Of a stretch of DNA of 64,000 bases, positions 1 to 10,807 are shown piece after piece. The translations under genes and the position numbers were made by a program. How positions within the stretch are numbered: the stretch's first letter is position 1; each line of letters begins with the position of its first letter. The notes under the pieces were generated by a model, which was not told the origin of the DNA, made no database searches, and saw only the letters and a program-made list of their open reading frames with translations. This DNA is from Pythium myriotylum (lineage: Eukaryota > Oomycota > Peronosporomycetes > Pythiales > Pythiaceae), in assembly GCA_023091665.1 (NCBI GenBank), contig JALJCQ010000007.1, positions 310,001 to 374,000 of the forward strand, in the 5' to 3' direction.

Positions 1-1075
1 GTCACGAGAAGTTTACGGTAAAGCATCGATTTTGGGGGGTTGCTCACTCTTGGCCAATGGCACGACAGCGATTCACGTAATCGTCAAGTTGTCTCTCAAT
101 CGTGTGTCCTATTCTCTTAACTCCAGGGTGGGAACCCTCTACTTTAGAGAGTGTATCCACGAACTGTAAAGGCGTCAATCTGCTCGTGCACCGTCACAGG
201 CATTGTCGAGTCGATTTGCCTCAAACGGACAAGGAAATATAGTTATCCAACGAGATTCGGCGCAATCCGTTGCTTTAGGTCGCTGGCTTCTTCTCCGACA
301 ACAATCAGCTCAAGAACAGGATGACAAACACAGACATTCCGTCGTCCTGATCGTCGAACAGGTGATCCAATGTCTAGATCCGTTGTCTCGACTTCGTATT
401 CATACTATTGTCGTGTGAGTTCCTTCAAAATTACTCAGGTATTGCAGGAATGCAGAGATAGAGTCCCCACTGTGGTCTCAAAGCGTGTCGAACTACACCC
501 GCGTGAACCAGTTTCTCCATGTGATTGGTTAAGACAACTCCAGAATATACGTGAGTCCGGTAGGAGATGGTAAGACCATGTATGCAGTCCCAGCTCTTCA
601 TTTTATTCTACAAACTACATAATATGTAATAGCTTACACTGGTTACAGTATCTCGAACTCTCTGGACATGTGGCCTAATGGTACTGATGAACTCCTCGGG
701 CTCTCCCCTACTGCTCCATGTAAATTCTTGAGCCTGTGTGCTTGGCATCAACCGATTTCGTACGGCCACGAAGTTGATGCGCCGCCCTGACTGTCCGTTC
801 TGCACTTTGTTCAGCCAATCGGATCCCATAAACCACCGCTGTCACCAGGGGTTTACGAACAATACTCGGCCTTCGGTTAACACTACGCAATCGTGCGAGG
901 TCCTCCGCGCCTCTCTGCAGTAGAGTGCACCAGGAAGGCTCACCCCCAGTAACTTGGTCTGCTGTCTTTATTGCGTCTCTTGAACGGTCTTCCGGGGCAA
1001 GGACACAAACACAACGTCTTTTCGTGTCAAGCCCGTACTCAGCCCCACACAACATATAAAAAGAGACCACCCACC
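1..1075. other. No recognisable gene; upstream region of the sugar transporter
   Basis: Only short overlapping open frames are present on both strands and none resembles a family I know. The last part (about 1040-1075) is the likely 5' UTR of the sugar transporter, with a TATA-like stretch and a strong CCACC context just before its ATG. A decayed transposon cannot be excluded. Confidence 0.5.
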
Positions 1076-2557
1076 ATGGTCCATCGCAACGACCCGACCG
1101 AGACCCCCACGGCAGTCCCAGTCGCTGATTACGCGGGAATTCCCCAAGAAGCAGCATCTCCATATGAGAGCATGACCGTCAACCGCGTGCTCTTTACCAG
1201 TGCCTTCCTTGCGCTTCTGCAGGCCATGCAACACGGCTGGTCCATGTCCCAGCTCAACTTCTCCAAATTTAATGACAAAAACGCCTGCAGCGCTCGCCCC
1301 GTCGTCGAGGGCACGTGTATGATGTTCCCAGGCCATACAAAAAACCAGTGGACATGGGTCGTAAATGCTTGGGTCGTAGGTGCCATTGTCGGTGCGATCT
1401 GCAGCGGCCTCTTCTCCGACAAGTACGGTCGCAAAAAGACGTTCCAGGGGAACTGCGTCTTCATGGCGGCTGGTGCCATCGTTCAAGCGAGTGCCAACAG
1501 TGTCGCGGTCTTCGCTACGGGCCGAGCGATCGCAGGGCTAGCGTCAGGGTTCGCGACGGCCATGATCAACGGCTACATCAGCGAGATCGCCCCTCCACAC
1601 CTCCGTAACCAACTCGGTGTCGGCTTCCAGATGATCATCGCATTTGGTGTTTTGAGCGTCTGTGTGACGTTCTTCTTTGCAGACTCCTCTAGTGGCTGGC
1701 GATATATCGCGGCCTTCCCTGCATTCATTGCGTTGCTTTTCACGGTGACAGCACCTAGTTTCATGGTCGAGAGTCCGACTTGGCTGCTGTCGAAAGGCCG
1801 TCAGCAAGACGCTGAAAGAGAGATTGCTCGGCTCTTTGGCGAACACAACGTGGCACTTGCACTTTCGTGGATGCAGCCTCCATCAGATCCCGAAGCGACC
1901 AAGAGCCTGGTAGGGGAGGAGAGCGTTTCGCAGAATCCGTGGAGGACGATCTTCTCGAGCACCTACCGCCAGCAAACTACTCTTGCTATCGCGATGGCGC
2001 TTGCCTTCCAATTCTCCGGCATCAGTGCCGTCTTCTTCTACTCGTCGACGATCTTTACGGACGCAGGCATCACCGATGACCGCATCGGAAGCGTTATCGT
2101 CTATACAGTCAACTTTTTGCCGTCGCTCGCTACAGGACTATTGGCTGGTCGCTTCGGCAATCGCGGCATGCTGCTGTTTGGTTTGGTCACGATGCTACTC
2201 TGCGCTGTTGGGCTCACGGTCGCGCGGCTTCTGGATGTCTCAGCCCTCTCGATCGTGTTCACGGCAATCTACGTTGCGGGCTTTAGCGTCAGCCTTGGGC
2301 CACTTGCGTTTGTCGTCACGTCCGAGATCTTCCCTGACGAGCTGCGCGCGAACGGCGGTGCACTCACGCTCTTTGTCAACTGGGTTGGTACACTGATCAT
2401 CGGCGTCGGTTTCCCATACGTCGCAGACGGTCTCGACGACCTCAGCTTTCTGCCTTTCGTTGCGATGCTCATCCTTTTTACGACTTTCATGGTCAAATTT
2501 CTACCAGAGACGTCGGGCAAAACTTCCCAAGAAATCCAGGCCATGTATAGCGCTTAA
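1076..2557 (+). CDS. MFS sugar transporter (sugar porter family, hexose/GLUT type)
   Basis: Predicted 493-residue plasma-membrane sugar carrier with the usual twelve-helix length. Visible sugar-porter signatures: a D-x-Y-G-R-K-K loop after TM2, the conserved G-x-x-S/N-G-Y-x-S-E-I-A-P-P-x-x-R block after TM4, V-E-S-P-T-W-L-L (PESPR equivalent) after TM6, Q-F-S-G-I-S-A-V-F-F-Y-S in TM7 (GLUT QQLSGINAVFYYS) and a C-terminal P-E-T-S-G-K (PETKG). The start at 1076 was chosen because it sits in a perfect CCACCATGG context; an in-frame upstream extension to 971 has no ATG. Its 3' end faces the membrane-family gene at 2789-4401, 231 bp away. Substrate is not determinable from sequence; hexose:H+ symport is the family default. 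Confidence 0.9.
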   Translation: MVHRNDPTETPTAVPVADYAGIPQEAASPYESMTVNRVLFTSAFLALLQAMQHGWSMSQLNFSKFNDKNACSARPVVEGTCMMFPGHTKNQWTWVVNAWVVGAIVGAICSGLFSDKYGRKKTFQGNCVFMAAGAIVQASANSVAVFATGRAIAGLASGFATAMINGYISEIAPPHLRNQLGVGFQMIIAFGVLSVCVTFFFADSSSGWRYIAAFPAFIALLFTVTAPSFMVESPTWLLSKGRQQDAEREIARLFGEHNVALALSWMQPPSDPEATKSLVGEESVSQNPWRTIFSSTYRQQTTLAIAMALAFQFSGISAVFFYSSTIFTDAGITDDRIGSVIVYTVNFLPSLATGLLAGRFGNRGMLLFGLVTMLLCAVGLTVARLLDVSALSIVFTAIYVAGFSVSLGPLAFVVTSEIFPDELRANGGALTLFVNWVGTLIIGVGFPYVADGLDDLSFLPFVAMLILFTTFMVKFLPETSGKTSQEIQAMYSA

Positions 2558-2788
2558 CAATAGCTAGTCTACTTCACCATCGGGTAACTAAGCCACCGAG
2601 GTGCTCACCACGATCTAGCACTGCACCCAACGCGCCTTGTGTGGGCACTTTTTTCTGCCTGAGTACATCGACCTTTTTTGCTTCGTGGACATCGAGATCG
2701 TCAGTCCTCACACGGCGTCTGGATTCGTCATCAGTTCTTTCAAACGGCTCCCTCGATAACTGTCACGATGTCCTGGACTGATCGCGTA

Positions 2789-4401
2789 CTAGCTCTCGGG
2801 TGAGCTGGGAGACCCCCTTGTCGTGGATATGAAATCGAAGCCTACATAAATAACAGAAGGGTAGTATGCGTCTCGTGCCATCCAACATATCCAACCAAAC
2901 CCAACGAACCACAGTGGGCGACCGGGAGCTCGAAGAGAGTCCCAAACCAAAGTATCAGTTGTCCTTGGATAACCCACGCATGGCGCTCGAGCAAGTACGC
3001 CAACAGTGCGATACCAGAGATGCGATACCGATACCTCAGAACGAGATCCAACCCCACGAACGTAAGAGTCTGGAGGCCAGCGTATCGCCCAACAATTGTA
3101 GCGGCAGAAGCTAGAGCACTCAAGTCGTCGACATACGCGCGCAAGAGGCCGTTATATCGTGCCGAAGTGAATTGTGATGCCACCAGCGTGAAGACGGTGC
3201 TAGTTGCAGGAACGACGCACTCGAGATATTCGATGAAAATGACAGTCTCGACTACTTGAAGCATCTCTAACGTCATCACAACAGACTTCTTCGCATTTCG
3301 TGGCTGTGATGGAGAAGCCGTGGGAACGACGGTGTGGGTATGGACCGCTGGGATGAGGCGCAAGGTTGCTGCTGCGTCGAGTTCGCAGTCGTCCCATGTT
3401 GGGGATGATAACCCCAAAATTCCTCGTGTGGCTTGAATCATATTACTTCGTGGGACCGCACACTTCTTGTCCATATACGCGAGGATGACAAAAGCCGTGT
3501 GAACAACATCCACTGTAAGCAGTCCGATCGTCGCGTAGTAGCTCGGCGAGCGCTTCAGAATGAGAGATAGATAAAGTGACGCGCAGATTTCGACAGCTAC
3601 AACGGCAAGTTGATTTGAATCTTCTCGAAGGTGCGACGTTACGTCGCGCAGCAGTCGGCGGAAGGAATACTTGGTGACTACCACGACACCTGTGGCCACG
3701 AGGATGCCTTTCTCTGTCGTCGTCGTTAAAACGACAGAGAGAGCCACATACACGAGGACCTGTGAAGTTTGTCCCACAATAAACGGCAAGAACTTCTTCA
3801 GAGGGGTACGTAGTTCGAACGACGTCTGGTGCCTCAAACGCAGGAGGAGCATGTGGGCGAGACAAAAGATTACGATTACCGGGGTAACAGCGATAAAAAG
3901 CAGAAATGGTACGGGAAATCGCCAAATGTAACCAATCATCGCGCAAAATGCAGCCACTGACACGGCGGTCAGGGTGCAGACTGTCATGACGTCGGCGTTG
4001 CTGTAAGCATCATGAGGTACATGGTTTGAGCTTCGAAACATAATGCCAAGTCCGAGCATACCAAAGAAGATGATGCCCATGTGCAAAGCAGCAGCTCCGG
4101 TGTTCTTCCACACTCCCAAGGCAGGGTCTTGTAACGGAATTGCTGAGAGCGCGATGGTTAGAACCATCGACGGGAGCGGAGTGAGCCCGGCGACAAACAG
4201 GTGACGCCACACATTCGTGCGATCCACGTAATCGCAGAAGTCTCGGAACCGTGCGATTGTTATCCGGCGCTGAGGAGTCCCAAGGCCGCACACGCTTCTG
4301 GCAATCCGACGTGCGAGCCCATTTCGCTCGGCCGTCGCGCCTTGGGCGTCTTGGACATGACATGAAGCGAGGATTCTGCTTCCGCCTTCGGTCGATCCCA
4401 T
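2789..4401 (-). CDS. Multi-pass membrane protein of an unnamed family, member 1
   Basis: Two exons: 2910-4401 and 2789-2841, intron 2842-2909 (68 nt). About ten hydrophobic segments; no family recognised. It shares with four other genes in this window an early I-P-L-Q-[DN]-P motif, W-R-F-P-x-P-F, a loop with V-E-[IC]-x-A-S-[LM]-Y, V-x-E-x-L-E-x-x-V-P and a C-terminal L-E-x-H-A-W-x-x-Q-G-[QK] followed by H-[YC]-G. The final mini-exon begins G-F-D-F, matching the G-x-D-F start in all paralogues, which fixes the splice. The ATG at 4401 is the first in frame; the longer frame to 4449 starts at TTG. It is the most divergent member and lies tail-to-tail with the sugar transporter. Function unknown; transport or a membrane scaffold role would be guesses. 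Confidence 0.75.
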
Positions 4402-5351
4402 TACGCCTGTATTCTGGTAATGCGGTGGCTGCCGAGCTATTCGACCCAAGTATAGAATGCCAAAGAGATGTCAGAGCTTTCAGCAACACGGAACTGGGAG
4501 TGCGGAAGCCCAAAAGTACAATTAAAATAACCAGTTGAGGTTCATGTTTTCAGTGTCGATAGCATTTGGTTACGTAGGGTAGGGTCTTGATTGGTTTGTT
4601 TAAGGCTATCCTCGCCTCGAATCGTTATCCGGCGATCCGTCGCACATGGCCGTAGCCGGGCTAACGTTACCTTTACTGGCAACGTTAGCTCCTCCCGGGA
4701 CAAAAACCCTGTCGGTATTCCAGATCTTGGTACTGCCCTTATCGAGCGTCCGGGCCACTTATAGCATAGCAGCGTCGCCTCGACTTCACACACAGAGTTG
4801 ATTTTAATTCCATGCCGATCCACGAATATTCAGCCATGATGTGAAACAACATGGCTACATCCGTGTAATCCCTTTTCGGATGAAAAAACTCGGCCAAATA
4901 GCAGGGAGGCTACAAACACACACGATCATTCCATCGAGCACTCATGAGTGGCCAGAAGAACTCCTCACTTTGAGGATATGAATCAATCATTTGAAGCGCG
5001 GTTTAGTGATGGCAGCCATGAGCATCTGTATCTGCAAGCAAAATACCGGAGGATTTTTCTTTTTTCTATTTCGAGTTTGTCTGAGGATGAGCGGGGCAGA
5101 TCAACCCCGTTGCGCGATTAGTGTGGTCCGTACGTGACCGCGCCCTGAGGTCAAAATGTCATCAGTTTTATGATATCTGAAGTTCCACATTGCTATTGCT
5201 TGGAAACCACCCATGTTGAGATTCTGGTTTAATCAACAACTGATTGAACAATCCATTTGTGAGTTTCCAACAACTCCGCTCTAAATTTGGTTGCTAGGCT
5301 TGCAAACATCTCGGCAGCTTCGATCTCACTTTTCTCTCTTGTAATCAATCC
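4402..5351. other. Divergent intergenic region between membrane-family members 1 and 2
   Basis: Promoter region for two divergently transcribed genes. No credible coding frame. A perfect 9-bp inverted repeat (GCTAACGTT at 4660-4668, complement at 4681-4689) with a 12-nt spacer is visible; it could be an operator-like site or chance. Confidence 0.4.
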
Positions 5352-6951
5352 ATGGAGTCTGCGGGAACTGTCGTCCCAAGCGAGCGGCATCCCTCGCGTA
5401 GTGCATCACAGCATCGAGGTTTCTGGAAGAGGGCGATACGAAGCCGCTACTCCCTCAAGAAGGCTAGCAACTTTCTTACTTACGCTCACGAGGCATCTGT
5501 CTTGCGTCAGATCATCATCGTGGTGGCCGCACCTCTCTCAGGACTCGCGTTGGCGCTAATCCTCGCGCTTATCCCGTTGCAGAACCCTGCGCTGGGCCCT
5601 TTCGCAAACCCAGGCATCTGCTGCCATGGCTTTTGCGTCTTGTTCGCACACATGGTTGGAGTCCTGGGCCACGTTCGAGCAGTAACCGACATCTCCAAAG
5701 CGGATTTTATGAACCGAGAAGTGTTCCAAGTAGCGTTGATGGGGGCTCTTCCGTGCACTGCCTTCGGTGCCTTACTAGCGCTAACCTGGCGGTTCCCGAC
5801 GCCATTTGTATGCATGATGGTAGCCATACCATGGATTATCTTCGTTGTTGCGAGGCTCCGTCTTGTGCTCAGAGATCGAGTTCGCAAAGGACGTATTCTG
5901 CGCGAGAGGCTTCAATCGTACGTAACTGCGCTTGGCGTCCAGATGCTGCAGCTCGCAGTGTACGGCACCTACTCAATCGCCTTCATTACAGCTAACCAGT
6001 GGCTGCAGATCCTTCTTATTGGTGTCTTCCCGTGTATCAAGTTCCTTTTCAAACGTGGCATTCAGGCAAAGAGCAAGCATCTGGGCGACCACTCGTCCGA
6101 GGTCGTGGTCAGTGGCGTGGAGATCACGGCCTCGATGTACCAGACCATCATAATGCAAGCAATACCCTCGCCGCTGACGACGGCCTTAATCATCACAGCC
6201 GACATCTCGTTGCTATTCATCGAGGTAGAAAGGCATCTAAAGGCAAACCGCATCGTGACGACCAAGACGATAGCTCGGTGCCTTGAAGGCGATGGGAATC
6301 GTGTCAGCGAGCAAGAACTTGCGAGATTAGGCTCCCGCAAAGCGCAAATATTGCCGTCGTTTGTCTCCAACACGTTCCAACGCTCGATCTGTTGCAAGCA
6401 GCAGCGTGCAGCTAAACGCATTGCGCCTGTCAACGCGCGAAAGAGCACAAGTCTGAGCAAAAGCGACGCCCGAGATCTCGTTGTGGCTCTTGAGACGTTG
6501 CAGTCAGCCGAGGCCATCTTACTTGTCGAGTCCCTCGAAGTGGCTGTGCCGATTCTCAACGTGGCCTACGTCGCCGTCGCATCACAGTTCGAGTCGGCGC
6601 TGTACAACCCAAATCTGCGCAAATTTCATCTTGATAACGCAGCATTGCTTGGCTCCACCACTAGGATTCTCTCGTATACGGTTCTCCAGGCGTTTACACT
6701 TCTGGGCATTGGCCTCATCATTCGTCATAGGTTCAAATTCTCGGCGCTGACACTTCTAGCATTCGTGCTCGAGACCCACGCGTGGTCACTGCAGGGCAAG
6801 ATCGCCGCGGCGCTTGTGGCGATTCTTGCGATGCCGATCGTTCATTACGGTGAGTCCTTGCTACCAGTTGGGTCTGTAGGAGCAGGTCTGTCACTCACCG
6901 TTTCATCCAGGATTGGACTTTACATTCAAGTTTACGACGAACTTCGAGTGA
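5352..6951 (+). CDS. Multi-pass membrane protein of the unnamed family, member 2
   Basis: Proposed exons 5352-6849 and 6911-6951 with a 61-nt GT-AG intron. Unspliced, the frame stays open to 6974, but splicing restores the family ending G-x-D-F-x-F-K-F (here G-L-D-F-T-F-K-F), so I prefer the spliced form (512 residues). Shared landmarks: I-P-L-Q-N-P near residue 75, W-R-F-P-T-P-F, V-E-I-T-A-S-M-Y-Q, a paired hydrophobic stretch L-L-V-E-S-L-E-V-A-V-P-I and L-E-T-H-A-W-S-L-Q-G-K before H-Y-G. N-terminal about 50 residues are basic and Ser-rich, probably cytosolic. With member 3 it forms the arms of an inverted duplication. Function unknown. Confidence 0.75.
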
Positions 6952-7368
6952 TTACAGACCTACTTATTGAGTAGGACTTCAGAAATTTCTACTCATCCGT
7001 CATGAGGAGGGAAGTACGAAAAAGCATAGATCTGCGAAACCACGCGGATCAAACACTTCCTGATGAAAGCAGAGCTGCAAGCATTTGAGCGTGCAAGTGA
7101 CGTAGACGCCGGAAATTTTCCACTTGGGTGGGATAGATATTTCACTCAAGTGGTCTCTTCGAAGACTTGTCGTGGCAGTTGCTACGTTTCTATATTTGGC
7201 AGTTCAGTCATCACGTCAAGTTCAACTAAGCGATTGACGGCTTCTTCGCCTCCATCAAGCACGTTTCGCGTTGTTCTGGCCCGTCATCTTCCTCATTTCT
7301 CTCGAGGGTGAGCTATCTACAGCGGCCCTGATTCCCACAGCTCACTCTCGAATTTCGCAACCACCAAC

Positions 7369-7740
7369 ATGACGACTTCAATTATTATCCAGCCAATGCT
7401 CTCGCCTCAGACTCCCTTAGCAGTCCGTGTTCTGAAGGACGTACCCCTCACCACTCCATTCTCTGAAATCGCGGAGATGGTCAGTGACCACGCGAGATTT
7501 ACACCCGGGCTCACGATGAGCGTTCAGGCGTATATCTGCAGGGCCAACCTGATGCTTGACGAGTTTCCGTAAGAAAGTGGACTGGGAATTTCTGAAAACA
7601 ATGCCGACGAGCCGATTGCTCGCGTGCCTGGGGTACCCAGAGCCGCTTCGTGATGAAGACACGCTGGAAAACAACTTTGGCCCAGGTTTGTATTCTATCG
7701 AAGGCGTCTTGGGGCACGAGACACCCCAACGTATCATTCA
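7369..7740 (+). pseudogene. Degraded copy of a small paired ORF (left arm of an inverted repeat)
   Basis: Translates to a segment starting M-T-T-S-I-I-I-Q-P-M-L-S-P that aligns along its length to the opposite-strand frame at 7511-8107 (both share L-S-P-Q-x-P-L, Y-[IM]-[CY]-R-A-N and P-T-S-R-L-L-A-x-L-G-Y-P). Relative to that copy it has a stop at 7570-7572 (GAA to TAA) followed within a few bases by a one-base insertion, after which homology continues in another frame. An intron starting at this GTAAGA is an alternative but would delete conserved sequence. Family unknown. Confidence 0.5.
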
Positions 7741-8107
7741 CTTCATCGCGGATCGTCAGATCGGACTTCAAACGTTCGACCGAAAATCGTCCCGGTCCAA
7801 AGTAATCTCCAAGTTTTCGGAGGGCTGGAAGTGGCCGCGGGTACCCGAGTCGCGCGAGGAGGCGGCTTGTCGGCGTTGTCTTGAGAAACTCCCAGTCCCC
7901 TTCTTCCGGAGACCCATCTAGCGTGAAGTTGGCCCGATACATGTACGCTTGGATGTTGGCATTGATTCCGAGAGCAAGCTTAGCGTGGTTGCAGACAATA
8001 TGTGCAAATTCGCGTATGGGGGTGTTCAGGGACAAGAATTCTAGAATGTGGACTCGCAGTGGGATCTGAGGTGACAGCACTGGCTGGACGGCGATCGACA
8101 TGAACAT
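7511..8107 (-). CDS. Hypothetical small protein (right arm of the inverted repeat)
   Basis: Open frame of about 198 residues starting at the Met equivalent to that of the degraded copy at 7369; an in-frame extension upstream to about 8311 is open but not supported by the copy. The first ~120 residues are conserved between the two copies; the remainder overlaps the antisense of the left arm and may not be real coding sequence. No domain recognised. It sits directly downstream of membrane-family member 3, mirroring the position of the degraded copy downstream of member 2, so the two were duplicated as a unit. Confidence that it is expressed protein is low. Confidence 0.35.
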   Translation of the reverse strand: MFMSIAVQPVLSPQIPLRVHILEFLSLNTPIREFAHIVCNHAKLALGINANIQAYMYRANFTLDGSPEEGDWEFLKTTPTSRLLARLGYPRPLPALRKLGDYFGPGRFSVERLKSDLTIRDEVNDTLGCLVPQDAFDRIQTWAKVVFQRVFITKRLWVPQAREQSARRHCFQKFPVHFLTETRQASGWPCRYTPERSS

Positions 8108-8328
8108 GGTAGCCGGTCGGAGAGTTAGAGAATGAAGTATCTCCAATGTCACGAAGAATGAGTATACTCCCCCCGTCGCGATTCGGCAGTGAGCTGCCCA
8201 AAAACGCAGGAACGCTTGACTGAGAGATTGACTTGTGATGGGGACCAAACCTCGCCGTTCTTGAATGATAGCTTTCAAAGGTCTTCTAACTATGGTTCGA
8301 ACGTGACACATCATTCCAGAGTCCGGGC

Positions 8329-9975
8329 TCAACTTCTGGGGGAGACTGTAAAGTCAAACTTGAGTGAAAAATCCATTCCTATCAAATACAATGAGAATGT
8401 TAGGACTTCCATATTGGCAGCAGCAGCAAGTCGATTCTCGCTACCGTAGTGGACGATCGAGAACGCAAAGATGACCGGCAGCCAACCAATTAGCTTGCCC
8501 TGTAGCGACCACGCGTGGTGTTCCAGTACGAATGCCAGTAAAACTACGGCCGAGAGACGATAACGCAGTTGCATGACCCCGCACATGGCGACCAGTGACA
8601 CCCCCTGAAGGAATAGGTAAAGCAGGATATTCGCAAGTGCAGCTCGCAGCGCTTGGTTGTTGCGGTAGAAAGACTGCAGCTTTGGGTTGTAAAGCGCCGA
8701 GTCAGACTGCGCAGCCACAAGCAAGTAGAGCGCATTGACGATGGGCACAATCACCTCAAGGTACTCGACAAGGAGAATAGACTCGGCTGATTGCAGCATC
8801 TCGAGTGCCTGTGTAACCACAAGTTTGTCGTTGGGATGTCGGTTGCCCGATGCCGGTACAACTGCTGACATTGCAATTGCGTCGCGTTGACAGCACAGCC
8901 GCGTCGGCTTTGCTTTGGTCACGGACCAGTAGCTTGGCCGTCGGGTGCTGAACAAATGGAGGTCTTTTTCCGAGAAGGCTCGTTTTGGATCTTCTAGTGT
9001 CCCACGAGCAGACTCCATGAGTTGAGCGATCGGAACAGCCGATTGTCTTTCCATGAACCTTTTGATATCTACAATTCCAATTGCGATGTCCAAGCCGATG
9101 AGCAGCGCAGTCGTCACTCGTGAAGGAGTGTTCTGCATGATCATGCTTTGGTACATGGTTGCACTGATCTCGACGCCAGCGACTGAAACCTCTCGTGCAA
9201 AGTCTCCCAGATGTCGGGAGACGGAAAAGATCATTCGCTTCAAGCCGTATTTTATAAACGGGAAGAACAGTACGAGCACGGCTTGCTGCCACGACGAAGC
9301 AGCCTCAAAGGCCGCTGAGTAGAGTGGGTAGATCACGGCCTGAGCGGTCTGGAGTGACAGCGACGGAAGGTATAGAAGCAATCTCGTCCGCATGGCACTC
9401 GGGCGGAGGATATGTCGACGCAGAACCAGCACGTGTGCCATTGCGATCGATGCCATGAACGGCGGGAATCCGACAACCCACACGAACGGCATTGGGAATC
9501 GCCAGAAGGAACACGTGGAAACGTAGATCCCCATGAGAAGAATAGTCCCAATGCCTGCGATGCCTGCGATTTTCATCAGTGGGTACTCGGCATGTGTGAC
9601 TCCTGTAGCGGCTCGCGAGTTGACCATGGAGCCAAACATGCAGAACAACAGCGTGATACCAAGGTGGAGGAAGAACCCCCAGTTGGAGTCCATGCCACTG
9701 AGCGGGTCTTGGAGTGGGATGAGCGGCACCCATACGGTCACTAACAACGCGGGGATCGGATAGAGCAAGATGACGACGGCCAGTCGTCGTGTAGAGGCAA
9801 TCTTAGTGTACTGGAGAAACGCAGCAGCTTCTGGATCGAGTACCGACTTCTCAGCGCGTGTGAAGGCGAGTCGCGAAGGCTTTGTCTCCACGACTCCCAC
9901 GTTGGATCTGGAGACACCGTCTGCGCGTCTGCCGGAACAATCATGATACTCTAGGCGAGATGGTCGTGCTGCCAT
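8329..9975 (-). CDS. Multi-pass membrane protein of the unnamed family, member 3
   Basis: Exons 8445-9975 and 8329-8378, intron 8379-8444 (66 nt). The 50-nt final exon encodes M-D-F-S-L-K-F-D-F-T-V-S-P-R-S, the same length as in members 4 and 5. Starts at ATG 9975. Landmarks: I-P-L-Q-D-P, W-R-F-P-M-P-F, R-H-L-G-D with V-E-I-S-A-T-M-Y-Q-S-M-I-M-Q, L-L-V-E-Y-L-E-V-I-V-P-I-V-N, S-A-L-Y-N-P-K-L and L-E-H-H-A-W-S-L-Q-G-K. Closest in the window to member 2, with which it is arranged tail-to-tail about an axis near 7.74 kb. Role unknown; integral membrane location is clear from hydrophobicity. Confidence 0.8.
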   Translation of the reverse strand: MAARPSRLEYHDCSGRRADGVSRSNVGVVETKPSRLAFTRAEKSVLDPEAAAFLQYTKIASTRRLAVVILLYPIPALLVTVWVPLIPLQDPLSGMDSNWGFFLHLGITLLFCMFGSMVNSRAATGVTHAEYPLMKIAGIAGIGTILLMGIYVSTCSFWRFPMPFVWVVGFPPFMASIAMAHVLVLRRHILRPSAMRTRLLLYLPSLSLQTAQAVIYPLYSAAFEAASSWQQAVLVLFFPFIKYGLKRMIFSVSRHLGDFAREVSVAGVEISATMYQSMIMQNTPSRVTTALLIGLDIAIGIVDIKRFMERQSAVPIAQLMESARGTLEDPKRAFSEKDLHLFSTRRPSYWSVTKAKPTRLCCQRDAIAMSAVVPASGNRHPNDKLVVTQALEMLQSAESILLVEYLEVIVPIVNALYLLVAAQSDSALYNPKLQSFYRNNQALRAALANILLYLFLQGVSLVAMCGVMQLRYRLSAVVLLAFVLEHHAWSLQGKLIGWLPVIFAFSIVHYGSENRLAAAANMEVLTFSLYLIGMDFSLKFDFTVSPRS

Positions 9976-10740
9976 ATTGGCAAGTGAAAGTGGGCGTGTC
10001 TATTTATACGGTATCCCAACAAGACCTCGGGCGGAGGGCTTTACACAAGCCTTCCAGCAGCTATTTTTCCACCATACCTGATACTAGTAGCTGTCAACGC
10101 TGATTGGTCGCTGCAAGAAAGGTCTCACGGCAACCAAGGAAGACTTGGTCGGGCGCAACTATCGAGAATATGCCTGCGAAATCCCAACGAACAGATAAGA
10201 CAGTCAAACACTCGTGTTCAGAGGCTAGGTTGTCAACTCTTATACTCAGCGCCGCACTCAAGACAGCCGTCCAAGCTCCAGTGACCAATCCCTGATCTTC
10301 GCCAGTGGGTATGGTTTGGCTGCGGACCGGGTCCCACCCACGAACCAAAATCCGCACGACCCCTCACGCTTGGTGCTTTTTCGGATAGCGTCGAGATCAT
10401 CTTACCCATCGCGCCCTCATCTCGCACACACAAGGAGCAATCAAGTTTCCTTGCTCTTGAAAGTCGTCAAACAAGTTGCCTTTGTGCCTTATCTTCCAAT
10501 TTCCCATAAATAGTGGAATCCGTATGCACTGCATCGTACAGTTTTTCGACTCACAAAGTACGCCGCCTCCACGTCAGCAAGTGAGACAGACCACGACGCG
10601 CGACTCGCAGGTGACCTCGTGCGCAGCTTCAAGCGGCCTGCCGAGCGAATCGCAGGCCGCCAGCGAGGCCGTCGCGGTATTTGAGACCGTAGATCTCAGA
10701 TTGACTAACGGAGCTCACCTGTCTGTCTGTTCATGTCCCA
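9976..10740. other. Intergenic, divergent promoter region
   Basis: Lies between the start of membrane-family member 3 (minus) and the first phosphate-transporter-like gene (plus). Overlapping short frames on both strands look like noise; no repeat or RNA gene seen. Confidence 0.45.
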
Positions 10741-10753
10741 GCCATTCCTTTCT
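10741..10753 (+). promoter_or_regulatory. Putative oomycete Inr-type core promoter
   Basis: GCCATTCCTTTCT matches the oomycete initiator pattern (YCATTCC followed by a pyrimidine/T-rich flanking region) and lies 55-65 nt before the ATG at 10808, a typical oomycete 5' UTR length. Confidence 0.45.
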
Positions 10754-10807
10754 CGTCGTCGTCGATATTAATCCGCTACGCCACTCGACGAGATCCCTTC
10801 GAAAGCC

